A DNA stretch of 64,000 bases from Pseudooceanicola nanhaiensis DSM 18065 (GCF_000688295.1 NZ_JHZF01000011.1:310001-374000); one strand, 5' to 3'; positions 1 to 8,549 are shown, counted from the stretch's first letter. Notes: generated by a model from the letters alone, not told the origin. Program-made: numbers and translations.

Positions 1-444
1 TCAGAGGCGCTCGGACAGGCCGGAGACGAGATCGCCGTGATGGCGGATGTCGCCACGGTCGACCGGCAGCCGGTCGAGCCCGCCTCGGAACGCAACCTGG
101 ACCTGCTCGAGGACAGTCCGGCCATGTTCACGAACCGCTGGTTCCACGTCCGTTCGGATCGCGCGGCGGATTTCGAGGCGGCGACCGTCCCGGTCTGGGA
201 CGGGTTCGAGACCGACACCAAGTGCAAGGTGATCGGCCTCTGGCACGCGCCGCCGCAGGACGGGGTGACGCGCTACCTGCTGGTGGCGAAATACGACGAT
301 CTCGCGGCGTGGTCGGCCTCGCGCTACTTCAACCTCGCGCCGGGCAGCCGGAAACCCGAATGGGCCGAGAGCTTCGCGCGCCGCCGGGATTACATGACCG
401 ACACCTCGGTGATCGCGACGCGCTGCCTCGGCGGCAGCGCCTGA
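1..444 (+). CDS. NIPSNAP/Dabb-like small protein, 5' end outside window (partial)
   Basis: The reading frame is open from base 1 to the TGA at 442-444, so 147 residues are visible and the start probably lies upstream; ATG at 40 is possible but has a poorly spaced Shine-Dalgarno. The visible part holds one compact alpha/beta unit (FTNRWFHV, KCKVIGLWHAP, YLLVAKYDDL), resembling dimeric alpha-beta-barrel (NIPSNAP or ABM-like) proteins. That assignment rests on pattern only. No catalytic residue can be named. It converges with the Crp/Fnr gene downstream, 6 bp away. Function unknown. Confidence 0.55.
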   Translation, partial: SEALGQAGDEIAVMADVATVDRQPVEPASERNLDLLEDSPAMFTNRWFHVRSDRAADFEAATVPVWDGFETDTKCKVIGLWHAPPQDGVTRYLLVAKYDDLAAWSASRYFNLAPGSRKPEWAESFARRRDYMTDTSVIATRCLGGSA

Positions 445-450
445 GCCGGA

Positions 451-1182
451 TCAGCGCCGGACCCGCACCACTTCGAGGTAGCCCGGGTCGAAATGCGACA
501 TCTTCTTCAGCCGCTCGGGGTCGGGCAGGTGGACGTGGCCGCGTTCCCATTCCAGAAGCCCCGCCGCCCGCAGCTCCTGCACCGAGCGGTTCACGTGGGT
601 GCGCGAGAAGCCGAAGATCCGGGCGAGGTCCTTCTGTTCGAGCCCCATCGGGAAGCCGTCGTCCTTCACGAAGCCGATCATCCCGTAGCGGGTGTGCAGC
701 TCGCAGAGCATGTGGCCGATCCGTTCCTTCGCGCGGAGGGTGGCCGCGGCGGTCAGCCAGGCGCGGCTGATCTTGGCGTCGACGAGCGAGAGCATCCACA
801 GAAGCCGCGTCAGGTGCGGGAAGCGATCGGTGATCTCGACCAGATGCTCGCGCTTGACGAACTGCACCTTGCAGGCGCCCTGGGCGATCACCGCGTGGTC
901 CAGCTGCTCCAGCACGAAGGCGTGCAGATCGACGAAATCGCCGGGAATGTGCAGCGCCGAGACGATGGGCTCGGGCTTGTGCGTGGCCTGCGAGCGCAGG
1001 GCCATGCCGCCGACGACCAGGCAGCTTTCGTCGGGCGTGGGCCCCTGCGCGATGATCGTCTCGCCATGCATGAAGGTCACCGACCGCACCGGAAGCGCGG
1101 CAAGGGCATCGAGTTCCTCCGGCATGAGCGAATCCCGCTTGCCGAGGACCAGTGAAAGCAGTTCGGAGGTGGTGGTTGACAT
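451..1182 (-). CDS. Crp/Fnr-family transcriptional regulator
   Basis: A 243-residue cytoplasmic DNA-binding regulator. Residues about 20-110 form a cyclic-nucleotide-binding-type beta-barrel (HGETIIAQG, IPGDFVDLHAF). The C-terminal third is a Crp-type winged helix: LRAKERIGHML, then the helix-turn-helix LEQKDLARIFGFSRTHVNRSV. The N-terminal cysteine cluster of oxygen-sensing FNR is absent, so an Fe-S sensor is unlikely; the effector is unknown. I chose ATG at 1182 (MSTTTSELL) over the upstream ATG at 1281 because the 33 extra residues look non-coding, but neither start has a strong ribosome site. The next gene upstream on the same strand is about 130 bp away, so it is probably transcribed alone. 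Confidence 0.85.
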   Translation of the reverse strand: MSTTTSELLSLVLGKRDSLMPEELDALAALPVRSVTFMHGETIIAQGPTPDESCLVVGGMALRSQATHKPEPIVSALHIPGDFVDLHAFVLEQLDHAVIAQGACKVQFVKREHLVEITDRFPHLTRLLWMLSLVDAKISRAWLTAAATLRAKERIGHMLCELHTRYGMIGFVKDDGFPMGLEQKDLARIFGFSRTHVNRSVQELRAAGLLEWERGHVHLPDPERLKKMSHFDPGYLEVVRVRR

Positions 1183-1309
1183 CGTTTCGGCAGAAAAAGC
1201 CGTGGCTTGCGAGCTGTCAACCCCGTCCCGCCCGGTTTCGCCCGACGGTGACGCATCGGCTTTTCCGCCCGAACGACGCATGGAGCCTGCAAAGGAAGGG
1301 AACCATGCC

Positions 1310-2050
1310 CTAAGGCGCGGCGGAATCGGGGCTCAGGAAGGTCCGGAAGACCAGCTGGCCTGCCTTTACGTCATGGCTGTCCCTGAGCTTCGGCAGGCGC
1401 GAAACGAGCGGGTCGAGCCAGCGATACCGCCTCAGCATCCGCGCCGCGTCGCCCCAGACGCCGTCGCGGTCGCGGCTGCGATAGGCCGCGAAGGCGTGGT
1501 CGATCTCGGGCCGCGGGCCGCCCGCCACGTCGAAGCAGGAATGTGCGAAGAGCAGCAGGTCCATCGCCTTGGCCCGGCGCAGCTCGCGCGTGGCGCCGAA
1601 CCGTTCGAAATCGATGAAGGCGATCCGTGTCCCGTCCCACATCATGTCGCGGAGCGAGGGGCGCCCGTGGGCCACGTCGGCGTCATGCAGGCTGTGCAGC
1701 GCCTCGGCCCCGGCGCTCAGCGCCCGGTCGCGTTCCTCGCGCGGCGCGTCGCCCGCCAGCACCTGCGACAGCGGCGTGCCGGCATCGCGCACGACCAGGT
1801 AATCCGGCCCCTCGTCGACGCAATCGGCAACCGGCAGGCCTCGCCCCGCCAGCGCGTGATAGGCGTTGCGTTCGCGTTCCAGTGCCAGCGCCGGATCGCC
1901 CTTCTGGATGCGCCACCGCATCGACAGCGTCTCGGGGTGCTTCACCCAATAGGTCGTCCCGTCGAGCTCGATGCGCTGGATGCGCGCCTCCTCCGCGGAT
2001 CGCATGGCCGCGCGGAGCGCTGTCAGGTCGGGTGGGGCGGGGGGCGTCAT
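1310..2050 (-). CDS. RIO/InaA-like kinase-fold protein
   Basis: A 246-residue protein with the outline of a small atypical kinase. An N-terminal lobe has YWVKHPE as a possible ATP-lysine strand and ERERNAYHAL as helix C. The hinge-like segment is YLVVRDAG. The C-lobe carries HGRPSLRDMMW and then IAFIDFERFG. The IDFE block corresponds to the DFG/DxE metal-binding strand of RIO, BUD32 and LPS-kinase-type proteins. The HGR..RD block sits where those proteins have HGD....N, so the usual catalytic Asp/Asn are not in canonical register. Such proteins may phosphorylate lipid A core sugars or proteins; the target here cannot be read. No transmembrane segment is present. It is not clearly in an operon. 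Confidence 0.65.
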   Translation of the reverse strand: MTPPAPPDLTALRAAMRSAEEARIQRIELDGTTYWVKHPETLSMRWRIQKGDPALALERERNAYHALAGRGLPVADCVDEGPDYLVVRDAGTPLSQVLAGDAPREERDRALSAGAEALHSLHDADVAHGRPSLRDMMWDGTRIAFIDFERFGATRELRRAKAMDLLLFAHSCFDVAGGPRPEIDHAFAAYRSRDRDGVWGDAARMLRRYRWLDPLVSRLPKLRDSHDVKAGQLVFRTFLSPDSAAP

Positions 2051-2121
2051 GGCGGGGCCGTTACAGGGATGTCATCTTCCTGTCATATCGGCCGCCTGCC
2101 ACGGGGTTCAACCGTCGCGCG

Positions 2122-2385
2122 TCAGGCAGGCAGACGCGCGGCGATGCGCAGCCCGTCCGCGCGCCTCTCGATTCGCCAGCGCCTGGCCGCGATCGGGGTT
2201 CCGGCACGGGTCCGGTAGGGCGCAACCGTCAGGGTCTCGGCTGCCAGCGTTCCCGAAGCGGTCGAGCCGTCCGCGAAATGCACCACCAGCGCGCCGTCCC
2301 CCGGTGCCGCACCCGGCGGCACGCGTGCCGTCGCGCCGGGATAGAAATGGGTGTGATCGGCCTCGATCTCGGTCGCGTCCTGCAT
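2122..2385 (-). CDS. small hypothetical protein, 87 residues
   Basis: An 87-residue ORF starting at ATG 2383-2385 (MQDATEIEADHTHF) and ending at 2122. It is high in GC at third codon positions, like real neighbours. The sequence alternates short beta-like strands (ALVVHFADGSTASGTL, TLTVAPYRTR, RWRIERRADGLRI), suggesting a small all-beta domain. It has no signal peptide, membrane helix or cysteine. I do not recognise the family. It lies back-to-back with the amidohydrolase/BMP operon and downstream of nothing obvious. The frame stays open far upstream, antisense to the amidohydrolase, but that extension is not protein-like. It could be chance, so confidence is moderate. Confidence 0.5.
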   Translation of the reverse strand: MQDATEIEADHTHFYPGATARVPPGAAPGDGALVVHFADGSTASGTLAAETLTVAPYRTRAGTPIAARRWRIERRADGLRIAARLPA

Positions 2386-2457
2386 GGGGTCCGAACTGGC
2401 GCGGGCGCGGGCAAGGTCAATCGCGACCCTCCCGCGCCCTGCGGCATCACGCGACGC

Positions 2458-2495
2458 TGGACCTGAGTGCTGAAATCTTGATCTAATGGTCAAGA
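2458..2495 (+). promoter_or_regulatory. Candidate promoter with overlapping operator for the amidohydrolase/BMP operon
   Basis: A -35-like TGGACC (2458-2463) and -10-like TCTAAT (2482-2487) are separated by 18 bp. The -10 lies inside the dyad TCTTGATC-TAAT-GGTCAAGA (2476-2495; 7 of 8 arm bases pair). A protein bound there would block the promoter. The spacing TTGA-N8-TCAA is two bases too wide for an FNR/Crp box, so another regulator is more likely. The call rests on pattern only. Confidence 0.4.
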
Positions 2496-2583
2496 AAGCG
2501 ACGCGGAACGGCGGGCGGGTGTGCGGGACAGTGGCGTCCCCGGCCGGGCTCTGCAAACGTCGCCGCAAGGCCGGGGGACAGAT

Positions 2584-3888
2584 GTGCTTGATACCGTAAT
2601 CAGAAACGCCACGCTGCCGGACGGGCGCCGGGGCATGGACATCGCGATCCGCGCAGGACGCATCGCCGAGGTCGCGCCCGGCATCGACGCCGAGGCGGGC
2701 GAGGTGATCGACGCGGGCGGGATGCTGGTCACGCCGCCCTTCGTCGATTCGCATTTCCACATGGACGCCACGCTCTCGCTCGGGATGCCGCGGCTGAACC
2801 GCTCCGGCACGCTGCTGGAGGGGATCGCCCTCTGGGGCGAGCTGAAGCCGCAGCTCACCGTCGAGGCGATGGTCGAGCGGGCGCTGCGCTATTGCGACCT
2901 CGCGGTGACGCGCGGGCTGCTGTCGATCCGCTCGCACGTCGATGTCTCGGACCCCACGCTCCGGACGGCGGAGGCGATGATCGAGGTCCGCGAGACCGTC
3001 GCGCCCTACATCGACCTCCAGCTGGTGGCCTTCCCGCAGGACGGCTATCTCCGCGCGCCCGGCGCGGTGGAGCTCATGGACCGCGCGCTCGACATGGGGC
3101 TCGACGTGGTCGGCGGCATCCCGCATTTCGAACGCACCATGGGCGAGGGGGCCGAGAGCGTCGCCGCCCTCTGCCGGATCGCGGCCGAACGCGGGCTGCG
3201 GGTCGACCTGCATTGCGACGAGAGCGACGATCCGATGTCGCGCCACGTGGAGACCCTGGCGCGGGAGACCCTGCGCCACGGGCTTCAGGGCAGGGTGGCC
3301 GGGTCGCACCTGACCTCGATGCATTCGATGGACAATTACTACGTCTCGAAGCTTCTGCCGCTGATGGCCGAGGCCGAGATCGCGGCCATCGCCAACCCGC
3401 TGATCAACATCACCCTTCAGGGCCGCCACGATACCTATCCGAAACGCCGGGGCCTGACCCGGGTGCCCGAGATGATGGCCGCGGGGCTCACGGTCGCCTT
3501 TGGCCACGATTGCGTCATGGACCCGTGGTATCCGCTGGGCTCCGGCGACATGCTCGAGGTCGCCTCCATGGGCCTGCACGTCGCGCAGATGACGTCCCGC
3601 ACCGGCATGCGTGAGGTGTTCGACACGGTGACGGTGAACGCCGCGAACGCCATCGGGCTCGAGGGTTACGGGCTCGCGCCGGGCTGCCATGCCGACCTCG
3701 TGATCCTTCAGGCCAGCGATCCGGTCGAGGCGATCCGCCTTCGTGCCACCCGCCTCGTCGTGATGCGCCGGGGCCGGGTCGTGGCGCGGTCCGCGCCTGC
3801 CGTGGCCGATCTTTTCGTCGAGGGGCGGCCCGGTTCGGTCGACCCCGCGAGCTATGCGCCGAAGGCCGCGGAGGTGGCCGGGGACTGA
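2584..3888 (+). CDS. CodA-like metal-dependent amidohydrolase (cytosine deaminase family)
   Basis: A 434-residue cytoplasmic amidohydrolase (TIM barrel with flanking beta-sandwich). The metal ligands of the CodA family are all visible: HFH (H57, H59), LHCDE (H210), GSHLTSMHS (H242) and the Asp in FGHDC (D309), followed by the DPWYPLGSGDM loop. Known family members deaminate cytosine, isocytosine or related rings, or hydrolyse ring amides; the exact substrate is not determined here. GTG at 2584 is preferred because GGGGGA lies six bases upstream; a GTG at 2521 would add 21 unconvincing residues. The BMP importer follows 27 bp later, so the enzyme probably acts on what that importer brings in. 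Confidence 0.85.
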   Translation: MLDTVIRNATLPDGRRGMDIAIRAGRIAEVAPGIDAEAGEVIDAGGMLVTPPFVDSHFHMDATLSLGMPRLNRSGTLLEGIALWGELKPQLTVEAMVERALRYCDLAVTRGLLSIRSHVDVSDPTLRTAEAMIEVRETVAPYIDLQLVAFPQDGYLRAPGAVELMDRALDMGLDVVGGIPHFERTMGEGAESVAALCRIAAERGLRVDLHCDESDDPMSRHVETLARETLRHGLQGRVAGSHLTSMHSMDNYYVSKLLPLMAEAEIAAIANPLINITLQGRHDTYPKRRGLTRVPEMMAAGLTVAFGHDCVMDPWYPLGSGDMLEVASMGLHVAQMTSRTGMREVFDTVTVNAANAIGLEGYGLAPGCHADLVILQASDPVEAIRLRATRLVVMRRGRVVARSAPAVADLFVEGRPGSVDPASYAPKAAEVAGD

Positions 3889-3915
3889 ATGAAGACCAAC
3901 AGAGAGGGAATTGAA

Positions 3916-4902
3916 ATGACAAGAAAACTGCTCACCACGCGCAGGACGTTCCTGCAAGGCACCGCCGCCACCGGCCTGCTGCTCGCCGCCCCGCCGGTGA
4001 TCGGTCAGGCGGTGCCGAAGGTCGCGGGCATCCACGGCTCGCCGGTCGAGAACGCCTGGAACTCGCGCCTGCACGGCGCGATGGTGGAGGCGGCTGCCGA
4101 GGGCAAGATCGACTACGTCTTCTCCGAGGGCGTGGCCGGCACCGACTATGTCCGCGCGATGCGGGAATACGCCGAGAGCGGCGTCGACCTGATCGTGGGC
4201 GAGGTCTACCCGGTCGAGGCCGAGGCCCGCGAGGCCGCCGCCGATTACCCCGAGGTGGGTTTCCTGATGGGCTCCTCCGGGGAGCCCTCGGGCGAGAACT
4301 TCGGCACCTTCGGGACCTGGAACCACGAGGCGGCCTACCTCGCCGGGATGCTCGCGGGGCGGATGTCCGAGACCGGCAAGTTCGGCGCCGTCGGCGCGAT
4401 TCCGATCCCGGAAGTCAATATGCTGATCAACGGGTTCCGCGCCGGTGTTGATGCGGTGCGCCCCGATGCCGAGCACCTGATCGGCTTCATCGGCACCTTC
4501 TTCGACCCGCCCAAGGCCCGCGAAGCCGGGCTCGCGCAGATCGACGCCGGGGCGGACATCCTCTTCGGTGAGCGGATCGGCACGGCGGACGCCGCGAAGG
4601 AGCGTGGGATCAAGGCGATCGGCTCGCTGATCGACTACACCCCGCGCTACCCCGAGACCGTTTTCGCCAACGCGATGTGGTACTTCCGCCCGCTTCTTGA
4701 CGCGGCGCTGGCCGACAAGGCGGCGGGTGAGCCGACGGGGCGGAACTACACGCCCTACTGCCTGATGAAGGAAGGCGGGAACGACATCGTCTATTCCGAG
4801 GACATGGTGCCGACGGAGGCCATCGGCCCGATGGAAGAGGCCCGCGCCGCGATCAAGGCGGGCGAGCTCGAGGTGCCGATCGACTTCAACGAGCCGACGT
4901 AA
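3916..4902 (+). CDS. BMP-family ABC transporter substrate-binding protein
   Basis: A 328-residue periplasmic binding protein of the BmpA/Med family, which typically binds purine nucleosides or related compounds. The N-terminus carries a twin-arginine signal (RRTFLQG at residues 9-15, then a hydrophobic stretch ending near GQA), so it is probably exported folded through Tat. Later segments GIHGSPVENAWN, VFSEGVAGTDYVRAM and NPEV-like loops fit the family. ATG at 3916 has GAGAGG eight bases upstream; the earlier in-frame ATG at 3889 would put nine residues before the signal and has no ribosome site. It is the binding component for the ATPase and two permeases downstream, from which a long GC hairpin separates it. 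Confidence 0.88.
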   Translation: MTRKLLTTRRTFLQGTAATGLLLAAPPVIGQAVPKVAGIHGSPVENAWNSRLHGAMVEAAAEGKIDYVFSEGVAGTDYVRAMREYAESGVDLIVGEVYPVEAEAREAAADYPEVGFLMGSSGEPSGENFGTFGTWNHEAAYLAGMLAGRMSETGKFGAVGAIPIPEVNMLINGFRAGVDAVRPDAEHLIGFIGTFFDPPKAREAGLAQIDAGADILFGERIGTADAAKERGIKAIGSLIDYTPRYPETVFANAMWYFRPLLDAALADKAAGEPTGRNYTPYCLMKEGGNDIVYSEDMVPTEAIGPMEEARAAIKAGELEVPIDFNEPT

Positions 4903-4956
4903 GTGGTTGTGAGGACGTCGCTTCTCCTGGGTTTTGGCTGGGACGCGCAGCGGCCC

Positions 4957-5020
4957 GGCCGGCGCCCGTCCGCCCCCCCGGGCGGGCGCTTTCGCGCCCC
5001 CCCGCGGACGGGTGCCGGCC
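4957..5020 (+). promoter_or_regulatory. Long intra-operon RNA hairpin between binding protein and ATPase
   Basis: A 17-base arm at 4957-4973 pairs with 5004-5020 with a single G-U pair. The loop contains a second hairpin (GGGCGC-TTTC-GCGCCC). There is no U-run, so it is more likely an mRNA-stabilising or attenuating element than a terminator. It lies in the 158-bp gap after the binding-protein gene. The position suits raising binding-protein mRNA relative to the membrane components, as known in other ABC operons. Confidence 0.6.
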
Positions 5021-5060
5021 TCTGTTCCGCGCGCAACGCCACCAGCCTGCGGCCTCTGCG

Positions 5061-6581
5061 ATGAAGTCACCCGTCCTTTCCCTCGATCACATCTCGAAGC
5101 GCTTCGGCGAGACCGTCGCCAATGACGACATCTCGATCAGCCTCGCGCGCGGCGAGGTCCTCGCGCTCCTTGGCGAGAACGGCGCGGGCAAGACGACCCT
5201 CATGAACATCCTCTTCGGCCATTACACCCCCGACACGGGCAGCGTGACGGTCGAGGGAAAGGACCTTCCTCTCGGCCGCCCGCGCCATGCCATCGCGGCG
5301 GGGGTCGGCATGGTCCACCAGCATTTCACCCTCGCGCCGAACCTCTCGGTTCTCGAGAACGTCATGTGCGGCACCGAGAGCCTCTGGCGCGCCCGCTCGT
5401 CCCGCGCGACGGGCCGCGCGCGGCTGGCCGCCCTGTCCGAGCGGTTCGGGCTCACGGCGGACCCCGACGCGATGGTCTCCGACCTCTCGGTGGGCGAGCG
5501 GCAGAGGGTCGAGATCCTGAAGGCGCTCTACAACGAGGCGCGGATCCTGATCCTCGATGAACCCTCGGGCGTGCTGACCCGGCCCGAGGCGGAGAAGCTC
5601 TTCGAAACGCTCCGGGGCATGGCCCGGGAGGGGCTTTCGATCATCTTCATCTCGCACAAGCTGGGCGAGGTGATGGCCGCCGCCGACCGCGTGGTGATCC
5701 TGCGCGGCGGCAGGGTCGCCGCCGAACGGCTGACCTCCGAAACCTCCAAGGAGGAGCTGGCCGAGCTGATGGTCGGCCGCCGCGTCGAACGCCCCATACG
5801 CGAGTCGCGCGAGATGGGCGCGCCGGTGGTCGTGGCCGAGGGGATCGACGTCGAGGAGGGCGGGGTGAAGCGGCTCGACGGGGTGGGCTTCACGCTGCAC
5901 GAGGGCGAGGTGCTGGGGATCATCGGCGTCTCCGGCAACGGGCAGACGGCGCTCGCGCGGCTGTTGTCCGGGCTGGCACGGCCGACGCGCGGCCGGCTGA
6001 CGCTGGACGGCGCGGAGGCCGGGGGGCTGAGCCCCTCCGAGCTGATCTCGCGCGGTGTCGGCCGCATCCCGGAGGACCGGAACACGGAAGGCGCCGTCGG
6101 CGATTTCCCCCTTTGGCAGAATGCGGTGCTGGAACGGCTCCACGAGGCGCGCTTCGCGCGCGCAGGCTTCGTGAAGGCCGCCGCCGCGAAGGCCTTCTGC
6201 GCCGAGGTGATCGGGCGTTTCGACGTCCGCGGTGGCGGGCCTGAGACCCAGACCCGGCTCCTTTCGGGCGGCAACATGCAGAAGCTGATCTTCGGCCGGA
6301 ACCTCATCGCCGCCCCCCGGGTGCTCATCGCCGCCCAGCCGACGCGGGGCCTCGACGAGGGGGCCATTGCCGCCGTACAGGCGGATATTCTCGACGCGCG
6401 GTCGAAGGGATGCGCCGTCGTGCTGATCACCGAAGACCTCGACGAGGCCCTCGCGCTCAGCGACCGGGTGCGGGCGATCGTGCAGGGGCGGCTCTCGCCC
6501 CCGGTGGCGACCGAGGGGCTCGACGCGCAGCGGCTCGGGCTGATGATGGCGGGCGAATGGGAGGGGCTCGATGCAGTTTGA
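5061..6581 (+). CDS. BMP-type ABC importer ATPase with two nucleotide-binding domains
   Basis: A 506-residue cytoplasmic ATPase of the RbsA-like tandem type (compare YufO/NupO). Domain 1 has Walker A GENGAGKTT (residues 38-46), signature LSVGERQRVE and Walker B ILILDEPSG. Domain 2, from about residue 260, is degenerate: the P-loop reads GVSGNGQTALAR, the signature is LSGGNMQK and Walker B reads VLIAAQPTRGLD without the usual acidic pair. A degenerate second domain is normal in this family, so the N-terminal half is the main catalytic site. It energises the two permeases that follow. It overlaps the next gene by 11 bp, indicating translational coupling. Confidence 0.9.
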   Translation: MKSPVLSLDHISKRFGETVANDDISISLARGEVLALLGENGAGKTTLMNILFGHYTPDTGSVTVEGKDLPLGRPRHAIAAGVGMVHQHFTLAPNLSVLENVMCGTESLWRARSSRATGRARLAALSERFGLTADPDAMVSDLSVGERQRVEILKALYNEARILILDEPSGVLTRPEAEKLFETLRGMAREGLSIIFISHKLGEVMAAADRVVILRGGRVAAERLTSETSKEELAELMVGRRVERPIRESREMGAPVVVAEGIDVEEGGVKRLDGVGFTLHEGEVLGIIGVSGNGQTALARLLSGLARPTRGRLTLDGAEAGGLSPSELISRGVGRIPEDRNTEGAVGDFPLWQNAVLERLHEARFARAGFVKAAAAKAFCAEVIGRFDVRGGGPETQTRLLSGGNMQKLIFGRNLIAAPRVLIAAQPTRGLDEGAIAAVQADILDARSKGCAVVLITEDLDEALALSDRVRAIVQGRLSPPVATEGLDAQRLGLMMAGEWEGLDAV

Positions 6582-7614
6582 ACGGCGCGCGAAGCCGCCC
6601 CTCTGGCTGACCCTCGGGGCGCCGCTGATCGCCGTGGCGGCGGCGCTGGTGCTCTCGGGGCTGCTGATCGCGCTCTCCGGTGCGCCGGTCTTCGAGGCCT
6701 ACGGCACCATCGTCACCTCGGCCTTCGGCACGCGGCTGGCCTTCACCGAGACGCTGACCCGGACGACGCCCCTGATCCTGACGGGGCTCGCGGCTGCGGT
6801 GGCCTTCCGGGCAAGGGTCTGGAACATCGGGGCGGAGGGGCAATTCTACCTCGGCGCCTTCGCGGCGGTGGCCTGCGCGCAATGGCTCGACCTGCCGGGC
6901 GTGGTGATGATCCCGGCGCTGATGCTCATGGGGGCGCTCGCGGGGGTGATCCTGCTGGTGATCCCGGTTCTGATGCGGGTGAAGAGCGGGGTGGACGAGG
7001 TGGTGACCACGCTGCTTCTGAACTTCATCGTGCTCCTCTTCGTCTCGCTGGCGGTCGAGGGCTTCCTCAAGGACCCGATGGCCTTCGGCTGGCCCAAGTC
7101 GGTGCCGTTGCCCGCCGAGGCGAGGCTCGACAAGCTGGTGCCGAAGACAAGGCTCCACGCCGGCCTCTTCGTGGCACTGGCCTGCGCGGTGGCGGTCTGG
7201 GTGATCGACCGTTTCTCGACCTTCGGGCTCCGCGCCCGGGCGGCCGGGGCCAGCGCCGAGGCCGCGACCTTCGCAGGCGTGCCGCTGACCGGGACGCTGA
7301 TCCGGGTGGCCTGCCTTTCGGGCGGGCTCGCGGGGCTGGCGGGCGCGATCGAGGTGATGGGGGTGCGGGGGTATCTCACCACCGACCTCTCGCCGGGCTT
7401 CGGCTATTCCGGGATCGTCGTCGCGATGCTCGCGGGGCTGAACGCGCTCGGCGTCGTCGCGGCGGCGCTTTTCGTGGCGGCGGTCTTCGTCGGCACCGAC
7501 GGCATGTCCCGCGCGCTCGAGGTGCCGAGCTACATCGCGGACGTGACCGTCTCGCTCTCGCTGCTGGCGATGCTGGTGGCGATCTTCTTCAGCCAGTGGA
7601 GGATCCGGCGATGA
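6571..7614 (+). CDS. BMP-type ABC importer permease 1
   Basis: A 347-residue inner-membrane permease of the BPD_transp_2 family (YufP/NupP-like). Many hydrophobic helices are visible, beginning at about residue 15 (LTLGAPLIAVAAALVLSG). The conserved block NIGAEGQFYLGAFAA contacts the ATPase in this family. It forms the pore with the next gene product and probably imports a nucleoside-like compound delivered by the Tat-exported BMP protein. Its start overlaps the ATPase gene by 11 bp and its stop overlaps the next start (ATGA). Confidence 0.9.
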   Translation: MQFERRAKPPLWLTLGAPLIAVAAALVLSGLLIALSGAPVFEAYGTIVTSAFGTRLAFTETLTRTTPLILTGLAAAVAFRARVWNIGAEGQFYLGAFAAVACAQWLDLPGVVMIPALMLMGALAGVILLVIPVLMRVKSGVDEVVTTLLLNFIVLLFVSLAVEGFLKDPMAFGWPKSVPLPAEARLDKLVPKTRLHAGLFVALACAVAVWVIDRFSTFGLRARAAGASAEAATFAGVPLTGTLIRVACLSGGLAGLAGAIEVMGVRGYLTTDLSPGFGYSGIVVAMLAGLNALGVVAAALFVAAVFVGTDGMSRALEVPSYIADVTVSLSLLAMLVAIFFSQWRIRR

Positions 7615-8549
7615 GCATGTGGGAGATCCTCTTCACCGCGGGGCTCTGGGCCTCGGTGCTGCGCATCGCGACGCCCTTGATCTTCGGGACCCTGGGGGCG
7701 CTGCTCTGCGAGAGGGTCGGCGTGCTGAACCTCGGGATCGAGGGGATCATGACCTTCGGCGCGATGGCGGGCTGGCTCGCGGTCTTCAACGGGGCGGATC
7801 TGTGGACGGGGCTCGCGGTCGCGGCCATCTGCGGCGGGCTCTTCGGGGCGCTGCACGCGGTGCTGACGGTGAGCCTCGGGCTCTCGCAGCACGTGACGGG
7901 GCTGGGGATCACGCTTTTCGCCTCGTCCTTCAGCTACTACCTCTTCCGGCTGGTGGTGCCCGTGCAGGGCACGCCACCGACCATCGAGCCCTTCGGCCCG
8001 GCCTTCCCCGGGCTCGCGGGGATCCCCGGCATCGGCCCGGTCCTCGCGGCCCAGACGGCGCCGACATGGCTGGCGATCGGCGCGGTGCTGGTGCTGGCCT
8101 GGGTGCTGGCGCGCACACCGCTCGGGCTGGCGCTCCGGATGACGGGAGAGAACCCGCACGCGGCCGAGGCGCAGGGGCTCGATCCGATCGCGCTGCGCTA
8201 CGGGGCGGTGATCTGCGGCTCGGCCCTGATGGCGGTCGGGGGGGCGTTCCTGACGATGTCGGCCTTCAACTCCTTCTTCCCGACGATGGTGCAGGGGCGG
8301 GGCTGGGTCTGCATCGCCCTCGTCGTCTTCTCCACCTGGCGGCCGGGCAGGGCGTTGCTCGGCGCGCTGCTCTTCGCGTTCTTCGACGCCTATCAGCTGC
8401 GGTTGCAGACCTCGCTCGGCAAGGCCGTGCCGTATCAGCTGTTCCTGATGATGCCCTATGTGCTGTCGATCGTGGCGCTGGTGATCATGTCGCGGCGGGC
8501 GCGGGTGCCACAGGCGCTGATGCAGCCGTTCCGGCGGGGGAGCCGGTGA
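7611..8549 (+). CDS. BMP-type ABC importer permease 2
   Basis: A 312-residue inner-membrane permease, partner of the preceding one. It carries the family block NLGIEGIMTFGAMAG and the cytoplasmic loop GENPHAAEAQGLD that precedes the last helices. ATG at 7611 overlaps the previous stop as ATGA; longer upstream readings in this frame run through the middle of permease 1 and are not protein-like. It is the last gene of the importer operon. The SDR gene converges on it 55 bp downstream, with no clear terminator between. Confidence 0.9.
   Translation: MSMWEILFTAGLWASVLRIATPLIFGTLGALLCERVGVLNLGIEGIMTFGAMAGWLAVFNGADLWTGLAVAAICGGLFGALHAVLTVSLGLSQHVTGLGITLFASSFSYYLFRLVVPVQGTPPTIEPFGPAFPGLAGIPGIGPVLAAQTAPTWLAIGAVLVLAWVLARTPLGLALRMTGENPHAAEAQGLDPIALRYGAVICGSALMAVGGAFLTMSAFNSFFPTMVQGRGWVCIALVVFSTWRPGRALLGALLFAFFDAYQLRLQTSLGKAVPYQLFLMMPYVLSIVALVIMSRRARVPQALMQPFRRGSR

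Noticed and set aside
2478-2493. TTGA...TCAA as an FNR/Crp box for the nearby Crp/Fnr regulator
   Set aside because: The half-sites are separated by 8 bases, whereas FNR/Crp boxes need 6; kept only as an unassigned operator.
2386-5070. A 982-codon open frame on the minus strand across the amidohydrolase and BMP genes
   Set aside because: It is antisense to two well-supported genes and its translation is His/Arg/Gly/Asp-rich without domains, as expected from a GC-rich mirror frame. Only its last 87 codons (2122-2385), beyond the opposing gene, look protein-like.
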